A DNA stretch of 64,000 nt from Bryobacter sp. (GTDB lineage Bacteria; Acidobacteriota; Terriglobia; Bryobacterales; Bryobacteraceae): the NCBI GenBank assembly GCA_022843605.1, contig JALHNI010000019.1, forward strand, positions 1 through 64,000, written 5' to 3'. The notes under the pieces were generated by a model that worked only from the letters and a program-made list of their open reading frames with translations, did no database searches and was not told the DNA's origin. Positions 52,809 through 60,348 of this stretch are shown here, one piece after another (the stretch's first letter is position 1; the number at the start of each line of letters is the position of its first letter). Position numbers and translations under genes: made by a program.

Positions 52809-55433
52809 TTAGTTGATCAGCACAAATTCGTTCGCGTTCAGGAGGGCCTGGGCGTATTGGTTCCACGTTCCGCGGGCGAGGAATTCATTGGCGAGCTTGA
52901 GTTCACTCTCGCCGGGCAACCGGCCAAAGACCTTACGGTAGAGGAGGTTCACGTCCTGAAGCTTGGCCAACCTGGCGGCGCGTTCCATGGCGAACTCGCC
53001 GTTCAGCAGGAATAACTGCTGCGGCGGGGTGATGGTGACGCTGCGTTTGTCGCTGGTGATGTTCGGGTTCGGGAAATCGAACAGCGACATGGTACCGTCC
53101 AACTTACGGCGACTGACGAAGCCGTAGACGCTACGGCGTTTGTTGGCCGAGTCGCTGATCTTGCTGGGGGGGCCGCCGACGGTGAGGTCGAGTTCGCCGG
53201 TGACGGCCAGCAGGGAGTCGCGCAGGGCTTCAGCGTCCAGACGCCGGACGTTCGCGCGCCATAAGAGCCGGTTGTCGGGGTCAATGTCCAGATTAGCCGT
53301 GACCTTGGTGGAACTGAGTTGGTAGGCCGAGGAGAGCATGATCTCGCGATGAATCGCCTTCATGCTCCAGCCGCTCTCGACAAAACGGGCGGCGAGATAG
53401 TCGAGCACTTCGGGATGGCTGGGACGGTCGCCCATGAAGCCAAAGTCAGAAGGCGTGCGAACGATACCGGTGCCGAAGTGGTTCAGCCAGATACGATTGA
53501 CGGCCACGCGGGCCGTCAGCGGGTTCTGGGGGCTGGCGATGGCCTCGGCGAGTTCCAAGCGGCCGGCGCCCTGGGTGAAGGGCTTGCCGTCGGAAAGCAC
53601 GGTCAGGAAGCGGCGCGGGACTTCCTCGCCTAAGTTGGCGGCGGCACCGCCAATGCGGACGCGCTCGAGCTTCATGCTCTTCGAATCCTCAATGGTGTGG
53701 AAGAACGGGTACTGGGGAGGCAGTTTCGCTTCCAGCGTTTTCAGCTCCGCGCGTAGCCGCGCCAGATGCTCTTTGTACTCTCCCGCAAAGAAGCGTTCCA
53801 CGGTGCCGTCCGACTCGTAGTAGCCGCGGTTCGGACCGTAGTAGAGCAGGCCGTCGTCCTCCTGCTTGAACTCCTTGCCGTAGAAGTCGCTGAAAAAGAG
53901 GTCTCGCCAGAGGTAGAAGCTTTCGGACTTGAGCGCGGTGGGATCCTCAGCGGGTCCTTTACGTTTCTTGAGGGCGGCGCGCAGGGAGTTCTCGTCGTCG
54001 ACTTGCTGCCGTTCCTTCAGCACTTCGAGGACGCGGGCCTGGAAGGCTTGGGCATCGAAACGATCGGTGTTCCAGTCCTTCAGGTATGGATGATCCTTGG
54101 AGGGGTTGGCGAGGTACTTCACCCAACGATCGAACGTTTCGGCGTCCAGTTTCTCGCGGGCCGCAATGGTCTTCTGGTCCTGCTTGTCCTTAATGACGAG
54201 TCGCGCGGCGGTGACGTAGCGCGCGGTCTGGAGGGCGAACATTTTGGCGATCTGCGTAGCCTGATCATGCAGGAAGTCGCGAATGACGACCTTCTGCTGA
54301 TCGATCAGTTTCTTTTGGGCTTTCCAACTCTTGACGGCAGCTTCATCGGCCAGGGGCACCTCGCCATCTTTGGTGCTTTCGAAGACGCCGAGCAGGGCGT
54401 AATAGTCGGTGGTGGGGATGGGATCGAACTTGTGATCATGGCATTGGGCGCAGCCGGTGGTGAGCCCCAGAAAGACGCGGCCGGTAACGTCAACGCGATC
54501 GTCCTGGGTGTGCGGACGCAGGCCAAACATTCCCAGGCCGCCGGCGTACTTGAGCTTGTCGCCCATCAGGTCGCCGGCCAACTGCGCTTTCAGGAACTGG
54601 TCATAGGGCATGTCGGCGTTCATTGCGTCGATCACCCAATCGCGATAACGGAAGGCATTGGCGTAGGGTGCGTCGACTTCGGCTTCCAGCTTGTCGTCGG
54701 AATAGCGGGCAAGGTCGAGCCAGAAGCGGCCCCAGCGCTCGCCGTACTGCTTGGTGGCGAGCAGGCGGTCAACCACTTTGGCAAAGGCGTTCGGAGAACG
54801 GTCGTTCGCGAAGTCGTCGATTTCGGCGGCGGTGGGGGGCAGGCCGGTGAGATCATAGTAGGCACGACGGAGCAATGTGCGCCGGTCAGCGGCGGGCGCG
54901 GGAACGATGCCCTTCTCTTCCATGCGCGCAAGCAATAGGCGGTCGAGATCGCTCCGCGCCCAGGCGCCATTCTTTATCGCGGGGATCGCCGGTCGCTTTA
55001 CCGGAACCAGGGACCAGAAATTTCGTTGCTCCGGAGTGATGACATACTTCTTGCCTTTGCTCGCCACCGCCGCAGCGGACTCCGGCCAATAGGCGCCGGA
55101 CTTCACCCACTGCGAAACATCGGCGATTTGCCGTTCGGACAGCCGAGGCTGGCCGGCAGGCATGCGCAGGCGCTCATGCTGATGGGTAATCGCCTGCACC
55201 AGGATGCTGTCGTCGGGTTTACCCGGCACTAGGGAGGTGCCGATTTGGCCGCCCTTAATGAGGCCCTCACGAGAGGACATGTCGAGCCCCCCCATGCGTG
55301 TCTCGGAGTGGCAAGGCAGGCAATTCTTGACGAAGACCGGACGGATGCGATTCTCGAAGAACTCGCGAGCCTCCGGGAGGTCGGCGGCCGAAGCCGAAAT
55401 GGCGGCAAGGAAAAGAAACGCGCGTGGTTTCAC
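52809..55433 (-). CDS. PSD1 and cytochrome c domain protein (DUF1549/DUF1553)
   Basis: An 874-residue exported protein. Signal peptide PRAFLFLAAISASA; then a planctomycete-type cytochrome c domain with haem motif CLPCH (about 39-43) and a distal methionine region (LRMPAGQPRLS). DUF1549 follows with a second haem-like motif TGCAQCHDHKFDPI, and DUF1553 fills the C-terminal 300 residues (QNPLTARVAVNRIWLNHFG, GWSMKAIHREIMLSSAYQLS). The start is GTG, without a strong ribosome site. It is the first gene of the operon with the DUF1501 gene. The haem sites suggest periplasmic electron transfer. Confidence 0.93.
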   Translation of the reverse strand: MKPRAFLFLAAISASAADLPEAREFFENRIRPVFVKNCLPCHSETRMGGLDMSSREGLIKGGQIGTSLVPGKPDDSILVQAITHQHERLRMPAGQPRLSERQIADVSQWVKSGAYWPESAAAVASKGKKYVITPEQRNFWSLVPVKRPAIPAIKNGAWARSDLDRLLLARMEEKGIVPAPAADRRTLLRRAYYDLTGLPPTAAEIDDFANDRSPNAFAKVVDRLLATKQYGERWGRFWLDLARYSDDKLEAEVDAPYANAFRYRDWVIDAMNADMPYDQFLKAQLAGDLMGDKLKYAGGLGMFGLRPHTQDDRVDVTGRVFLGLTTGCAQCHDHKFDPIPTTDYYALLGVFESTKDGEVPLADEAAVKSWKAQKKLIDQQKVVIRDFLHDQATQIAKMFALQTARYVTAARLVIKDKQDQKTIAAREKLDAETFDRWVKYLANPSKDHPYLKDWNTDRFDAQAFQARVLEVLKERQQVDDENSLRAALKKRKGPAEDPTALKSESFYLWRDLFFSDFYGKEFKQEDDGLLYYGPNRGYYESDGTVERFFAGEYKEHLARLRAELKTLEAKLPPQYPFFHTIEDSKSMKLERVRIGGAAANLGEEVPRRFLTVLSDGKPFTQGAGRLELAEAIASPQNPLTARVAVNRIWLNHFGTGIVRTPSDFGFMGDRPSHPEVLDYLAARFVESGWSMKAIHREIMLSSAYQLSSTKVTANLDIDPDNRLLWRANVRRLDAEALRDSLLAVTGELDLTVGGPPSKISDSANKRRSVYGFVSRRKLDGTMSLFDFPNPNITSDKRSVTITPPQQLFLLNGEFAMERAARLAKLQDVNLLYRKVFGRLPGESELKLANEFLARGTWNQYAQALLNANEFVLIN

Positions 55434-55617
55434 GGTGCTTAGTATTCAATCACAATGCGGGACGGGTGGGAAGCCCACCGACTGCGTCCGTGGGTCCGCC
55501 AACTGGCCGAAAGTCCTATGTCATACTGTCGGGAGATAGATCGCTGGCGCCCACCCGGGCGGCGCGATTTAGCTATTAAGTACGCCCCCTGTGGGGCAGC
55601 GAGGAAGTTCGTTTGTT

Positions 55618-55896
55618 ATGCGTTTGTTTCTTGGGAATCTCCCCTTCAAGGCCTCTGAAGAGGACCTGACGGATCTATTCCAGAGCGTTGGAGTTACACC
55701 GGATTCAATTCAGGTGATGCGTGATCGCCAAACTGGCCAGTCACGCGGATTTGGTTTTGCTGAAGTCCCCGACGCCCAGGGCAATCAAGCCGTGGAGGCC
55801 GTCAACGGCCGTCAGGTGATGGGCCGGGCCATCGTGGTGAACGAAGCGCGCCCCATGGCGGAGCGCGGTGAGCGTCCGCCCCGCAACCGCTACTAG
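55618..55896 (+). CDS. RRM-domain RNA-binding protein
   Basis: A 92-residue single-RRM protein of the cyanobacterial/bacterial Rbp type. RNP2 is LFLGNLPF and RNP1 is RGFGFAEV, with the other core blocks ASEEDLTDLFQSVGV and VNGRQVMGRAIVVNEARP. A short basic tail (ERPPRNRY) replaces the glycine-rich tail of some homologs. Such proteins are often cold- or stress-induced and bind RNA. GAGGAAG about 10 bases before ATG 55618 supports this start over 55591. A terminator follows at 55923. Confidence 0.93.
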   Translation: MRLFLGNLPFKASEEDLTDLFQSVGVTPDSIQVMRDRQTGQSRGFGFAEVPDAQGNQAVEAVNGRQVMGRAIVVNEARPMAERGERPPRNRY

Positions 55897-55922
55897 GAAG
55901 TTTTCCAGTACCGATTCATAAC

Positions 55923-55957
55923 AAGGAGCCATGAGGGGTAGACCTGATGGCTCCTTT
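55923..55957. terminator. Probable bidirectional terminator
   Basis: AAGGAGCCAT and ATGGCTCCTT form a perfect 10-bp stem, extended inward by AGG/CCT around a short loop, with T residues on the right and A residues on the left. It lies between the ends of the convergent RRM and UPF0173 genes and can serve both. Confidence 0.75.
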
Positions 55958-55967
55958 GTCGATTGAA

Positions 55968-56657
55968 CTATTCGACGGCCAGCGTATCTCCGGGCGAGAG
56001 CTGAGCGATGCGGGTGCCCGGCAAATCCGCAATTAGTTTGCCCAGCGCTTCGGGAGTCCCGGTAAGTGCGCCGAACGTACCCCAGTGCATGGGCACCACC
56101 ATCTTCGGCCGTAGTAAACGGCAGGCATAACTGGCTTCTTTGGGACCCATGGTGTAGAGATCGCCGATGGGCAGCACCGCGACATCGAAAGGCCCGTGAA
56201 TTTCGGCGATCAGGCGCATATCGCCAAAGACGCAGGTATCGCCGGCAAAGTAGAGGCGCTTGCCGTCAGCCTCAATGACAAAGCCGGCCGCTTCCCCCAG
56301 ATAAACATGGTCCGGCCCGGAAGATGAGTGATGAGCATTGGTCATCGTGGCGCGGAGGAAGCCCAGATCGAGAGTGCCGCCCTTATTCATGCCGATGGTG
56401 CGGCCAACTCCCTTCCCTTCCAGCCAAGTGGCCAATTCGTAGATGGCCACCACCTGAGGCTGAAAGCGGTTGGCCAGGTCAATGGTTGAACCGAGGTGAT
56501 CGCCATGGCCATGCGACAGCAGGATGGCATCGCAGCGGTCAATCCGGTGCGATGCAGGGTAACTCGGATTGCCCTCGTGGAAAGGGTCAATCAGCGTCAC
56601 CTCACCAGAGGCAACCTCCAACGAAAAGGCACTGTGGCCCAGCCAGGTTAGCTCCAT
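55968..56657 (-). CDS. UPF0173 family metal-dependent hydrolase
   Basis: A 229-residue metallo-beta-lactamase-fold protein. The metal motif HxHxDH appears as LSHGHGDHLGST near residue 50; further ligands lie in AHHSSSG, AGDTCVFGD and VPMHWGTFGAL. The N-terminus MELTWLGHSAF is typical of UPF0173 proteins. Substrate unknown; the family contains hydrolases related to UlaG lactonases. It lies 9 bp after the GH3 gene on the same strand and is probably in the same transcript. Confidence 0.92.
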   Translation of the reverse strand: MELTWLGHSAFSLEVASGEVTLIDPFHEGNPSYPASHRIDRCDAILLSHGHGDHLGSTIDLANRFQPQVVAIYELATWLEGKGVGRTIGMNKGGTLDLGFLRATMTNAHHSSSGPDHVYLGEAAGFVIEADGKRLYFAGDTCVFGDMRLIAEIHGPFDVAVLPIGDLYTMGPKEASYACRLLRPKMVVPMHWGTFGALTGTPEALGKLIADLPGTRIAQLSPGDTLAVE

Positions 56658-56666
56658 GACTTACTC

Positions 56667-58535
56667 CTATTGACCATGAACGACGGCGCCTTTACGGCGC
56701 GTTAACTGCAAACCGTCTCCCACCGCGGCAAAGCCGGGAATTGAAACCGGTAACCGTCCCAAGATGTCGATCTCGCCCCATAGTGCGCGAATGGCGGCCA
56801 ACTCGGCCGTGGGGGCGCCGCTGCAGGTAGCCAGCGTCGCGCCGGTGTCGGGGTACGCTTTGACAAAATACGGGCTGCCCAGCGCCACCATCACCAAGGG
56901 GACCGGCCCCTTGGCCAGAAGGTCAACGAACTCGGGATAGTTACCCGCGAGCCCGACGTTTCCTCGATAGGCAGCCGTATTGACAAAAGCGCCGAGGACG
57001 ATGGTGCCGCAATTCTTGATCAGGTCGCCGGCCAGTTCCGCGAGGTCCGCGCGGGGCAAGGCGGAATCGAGCCAATGAGTCTTCATGGTGGGCGATCGCG
57101 CTTGCGCTTCCTCAATAAACTTGCGGCCTTGGACGGAGTACCGGCCTTCGGCCAAAGCGAGCACGCAGGATTGCGACGGGTCGCGCAAGGGAACGAGGTT
57201 CGCCGAATTGCGCAGTAAGGTGACAGCATGATCGGCCACGCCCTGGGCGCTTTCGGCGAAGTCTGGCGAATCCACTTGTTCGCTAACGAGTTCCACATCC
57301 ACCAGACGCTGCTTATGCAGGCCCAGCTTGACCTTGGCGGAGAGCAGGCGCACGACGCTGTCCCGAACCCGATCTTCGCTCAGGCGTCCGCTCTGGATGG
57401 CCTGCAGCACGGCCTGGATGGCCTGCTCCGGCCGGGGCGACATCAGCAGGACATCGGTACCGGCTTCCAGCGCGCGAACGGCGGCTTCGCCCGGAGCGAA
57501 CTGCTTGGTGAGACCCTGCATGTCCATGGCGTCGGTGACAACGAGTCCGCGAAAGCCGAACTCCTTGCGGAGTAATTCGGTGAGCACGTTCTTGGAGACG
57601 GTGGCGGGAATCTCGGCCGGCTCAAGGGCGGGGACGCTGAGGTGCGAGGTCATGACGGAGTCGACGCCGGCCTGGATGGCGGCGCGGAAGGGGACGAACT
57701 CGAGCGAGTCCAGCCGGGAACGGTCGGCGGTGACCACGGGCAGGGCCATATGAGAGTCAGTCGCGGTATCGCCGTGGCCGGGGAAGTGTTTCACCGTCAC
57801 CAGGACTTGCGCGCGGGGATCCGAGTGCGCGCCCTCGATAAAGGCCCGCACATGGGCGGCCACAGCTTCCGGGCGTTCGCCAAAGGAGCGCGTGTTGATA
57901 ATCGGGTTGTCGGGATTATTGTTGACGTCGGCGGATGGCGCAAAGACCCAATGCACGCCCAACGCGCGGGCTTCACGAGCGGTCGCGTAGCCTTCCATGC
58001 GCGTTGCCTTCAAGTCATTGGCGGCGCCGTACGCCATAGCGTGGGGGAACTTCGTCGTATTCGCGACGCGCATACTGGCACCGCGCTCAAAGTCGCCGCC
58101 CACGATGAGGGGAACGTTTGCCACCTTCTGCATTCGGTTGAGGAAGGCGGCCAGGGCGTGCGGTTCGGCCGGGCGCACCTGCCCGCTCACCACGCGGTTG
58201 ATCACGATCATGCCGCCGACGCCAACATCCTGCACGAGTTGCACGTAGCGGCGAAAATCGGCCGACTGCGAACTGTGAGCTTCGCCGAAAGAGGGAATGA
58301 TGATCAGTTGGGCAACCTGGTCGCGCAGGGTCATGGAACGCATCCAGCGCTGAACTTCAGCGGGAGCATTGGCCGGAGGCGCCAAGGGTGCAGCCGGTTT
58401 GAGGACTGGGGTGGCGCGAGTCCGCGCGGCGGCGGGACGGGCTACGGTTCGCTTCGCGGGGGGCTTCTTCGCTAACGGTACGGGCTCGGCGAAAGCGGCC
58501 AGACACACCACGAGCGGCAGCAGGAGATTAAGCAT
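56667..58535 (-). CDS. Exported GH3 beta-N-acetylhexosaminidase (NagZ-like)
   Basis: A 622-residue glycoside hydrolase family 3 enzyme. After a signal peptide and a Pro/Ala/Lys-rich linker, the barrel starts near 65 (MTLRDQVAQLIIIPSF). The NagZ-type loop VKHFPGHGDTATDSH supplies the His/Asp acid-base pair, and the nucleophile aspartate is in LVVTDAMDMQGL. A C-terminal alpha/beta sandwich domain (about 430-622) is retained, as in Bacillus-type NagZ. It removes terminal GlcNAc from muropeptides or chitin fragments outside the cytoplasm. The NamZ fusion at 23673 would remove MurNAc, so the two activities complement each other. Confidence 0.92.
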   Translation of the reverse strand: MLNLLLPLVVCLAAFAEPVPLAKKPPAKRTVARPAAARTRATPVLKPAAPLAPPANAPAEVQRWMRSMTLRDQVAQLIIIPSFGEAHSSQSADFRRYVQLVQDVGVGGMIVINRVVSGQVRPAEPHALAAFLNRMQKVANVPLIVGGDFERGASMRVANTTKFPHAMAYGAANDLKATRMEGYATAREARALGVHWVFAPSADVNNNPDNPIINTRSFGERPEAVAAHVRAFIEGAHSDPRAQVLVTVKHFPGHGDTATDSHMALPVVTADRSRLDSLEFVPFRAAIQAGVDSVMTSHLSVPALEPAEIPATVSKNVLTELLRKEFGFRGLVVTDAMDMQGLTKQFAPGEAAVRALEAGTDVLLMSPRPEQAIQAVLQAIQSGRLSEDRVRDSVVRLLSAKVKLGLHKQRLVDVELVSEQVDSPDFAESAQGVADHAVTLLRNSANLVPLRDPSQSCVLALAEGRYSVQGRKFIEEAQARSPTMKTHWLDSALPRADLAELAGDLIKNCGTIVLGAFVNTAAYRGNVGLAGNYPEFVDLLAKGPVPLVMVALGSPYFVKAYPDTGATLATCSGAPTAELAAIRALWGEIDILGRLPVSIPGFAAVGDGLQLTRRKGAVVHGQ

Positions 58536-58567
58536 GGATCCACTATGAGTATACGGCGTCCAGTACT

Positions 58568-59032
58568 CTAGCGCCGGGCGCGAGTCGGCTTGGCAGTAGT
58601 GCCCGCGGCGGCGGCAGCGGCAATGGGCTTGCGCGCCGGCTTCCGGTTGAGGAGACGGCGTACCGCGCGCACCAGATGGGTGACTTCGTTGGCACTCTTC
58701 TGAATGACGATGTCGGCACCGGTGTTGGCTTCGTGGAGGCCGAGAGCGTCAGCAAAACCGGAGATCAGCACCACCGGCAGGGCGGCATTCTGGGCGCGCA
58801 AGGCTTGGATAAAATCCGCGCCGCTGAGGCCCGGCAATTGATAATCCGTAATGACGACCTGGAATTCAAACTTGCCGAAAAGCTCCAATGCGCTCTCGGC
58901 CGAGTCACTGGTTTTCACCGTGTACCCCGACTCCTGCAGCACCGATTTGCGAGCGGCCAATCCCGATTTGTTGCCATCGACCAACAACACCAAAGCAGCG
59001 GTGACCGACGACGAAGCATGCAAGCGACTCAT
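58568..59032 (-). CDS. Single-domain response regulator
   Basis: A 154-residue CheY-like receiver. The receiver begins ALVLLVDGNKSGLAARKSVL, the phospho-accepting aspartate is in VVITDYQLPGLSG, the threonine/serine switch is in PVVLISGFAD and the lysine in VIQKSAN. The first acidic pocket has one aspartate (VDGN) rather than the usual pair, so metal binding may be weaker. No output domain; the tail is an Ala/Arg/Lys-rich stretch (RKPARKPIAAAAAAGTTA) that might bind nucleic acid. A TTGACA box (59074-59069, minus strand) lies upstream. The orphan kinase at 3407 is a possible partner only by default. Confidence 0.88.
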   Translation of the reverse strand: MSRLHASSSVTAALVLLVDGNKSGLAARKSVLQESGYTVKTSDSAESALELFGKFEFQVVITDYQLPGLSGADFIQALRAQNAALPVVLISGFADALGLHEANTGADIVIQKSANEVTHLVRAVRRLLNRKPARKPIAAAAAAGTTAKPTRARR

Positions 59033-59146
59033 GTAAACCACCGCACGTTAACATCGCTGAAACAAACATGTCAATCGCTTTCGTATCGGCCTCAAAAGAG
59101 GTCAGATGTTTCGCTTGACTTGCCTCAGCGAAATCCGGCGAAGGAC

Positions 59147-60277
59147 CTACTCCACTTCCCGAGGAGCCGTATAACCGAGTTTCGCGACGATCTGATACTT
59201 CACGGCCTTGCCTTTTTCGTCCGTCACTTTGAGGGGTTCGTTGGTTGCCGGATTGACCAGTTCCACTTTGATCTTGCGGAACTTCCCGTCGCGAGACTGA
59301 TTGGTGGGCGTGTAAGACAACGAATACTGATTACGCAGGGCGTTGTGGACCGAGCCAAAGATGCCCGGATACTCGCTGATGAAGCGCGGGAAGAAGGCCA
59401 TGCCGCCGGTCTCCTTGGCGAAGGTCCGAACCTGATTGTCGGCCTGAAGAAAGTCCAGGCGCGCCAGGGGACCCATGAAGCCCCGCGCATCCATGATCTC
59501 GCGGAAGGCTTGCAGTATGCTCATACCGTAAACCGGTACACCAGCCGCCTGAAGGCGCTTCCGGCACTGATCGAAGGTCATTTTGGAGAAGGTATCGATG
59601 CCGGAACCAATGTAGAGGATGGCCTTGCGTCCCTCGATCTCACTCATGCGCTCGGCGGTATCGGTGAGGGCATCGTACATGTTCGATTCGGAGAAGGCGG
59701 CGATGCGCAGGCGCTGCATGGCTTCCTGGGTCTTGCGACGGTCAGTGGAGAAGTCCGAGAGGATCTCGGGGCGCAGGTCGAAGGCGACGACGGCGACGAA
59801 GTCCTCGGGCTTCAGGGTCTCGACGAAGCCGTAGACCGCGGTCAGCGTCTCATACCAGCCCTGTCCCCAATACTGCTGGTACAGGTTCGAGAACTCAATC
59901 ACCAGGGCAATCGTCATCGGCGCTTCGCCCATGGCGAACTGCGAGACCTGCTGGGGCGCTCCGTCCTCCAGAATGCGGAAGTTGCCTTTGGGGATCCCAG
60001 GGATGAAGCGTCCGCGATTGTCGAGCACGGCGACATCGACGGAGACCGTCGTGGAGTCACTCTTAAAGGTGGGAACACCTTCGGGAAGGCTTTCGCCGGC
60101 GGGCTTTTTCTTCAGCTTGGACTCAATGGGAGCACGGTCCGGTTCGGGCACGTCACCGGCTTTTTTGCGCGGCTTGGCGACCGTTTCTGACCCTTCCTTC
60201 TTCGGCCCCGGCTGCGACCAGGCGGGAACCAGCAAGGCGAATCCTACAGCGATAGACAGAAAATGGCGAAGGCGCAT
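59147..60277 (-). CDS. VWFA-related acidobacterial domain protein
   Basis: A 376-residue exported protein of the VWFA-related acidobacterial type. Signal peptide RHFLSIAVGFALLVPAWSQ; basic linker; then TVSVDVAVLDNRGRFIPGI, FRILEDGAPQQVSQFA and the von Willebrand A core ending near 340. The metal-binding DxSxS motif is replaced by EFSNL (after MTIALVI), so classical MIDAS metal binding is probably lost. AGGAG upstream of ATG 60277 supports that start rather than TTG 60283. The role is unknown; many paralogs occur in these genomes. Confidence 0.9.
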   Translation of the reverse strand: MRLRHFLSIAVGFALLVPAWSQPGPKKEGSETVAKPRKKAGDVPEPDRAPIESKLKKKPAGESLPEGVPTFKSDSTTVSVDVAVLDNRGRFIPGIPKGNFRILEDGAPQQVSQFAMGEAPMTIALVIEFSNLYQQYWGQGWYETLTAVYGFVETLKPEDFVAVVAFDLRPEILSDFSTDRRKTQEAMQRLRIAAFSESNMYDALTDTAERMSEIEGRKAILYIGSGIDTFSKMTFDQCRKRLQAAGVPVYGMSILQAFREIMDARGFMGPLARLDFLQADNQVRTFAKETGGMAFFPRFISEYPGIFGSVHNALRNQYSLSYTPTNQSRDGKFRKIKVELVNPATNEPLKVTDEKGKAVKYQIVAKLGYTAPREVE

Positions 60278-60348
60278 CTCCAATTACTCCTTAACAGGCA
60301 CACACCACTACAGTACTCTAGACGTTGCATGCCCCGGCGGGGGTTTCG

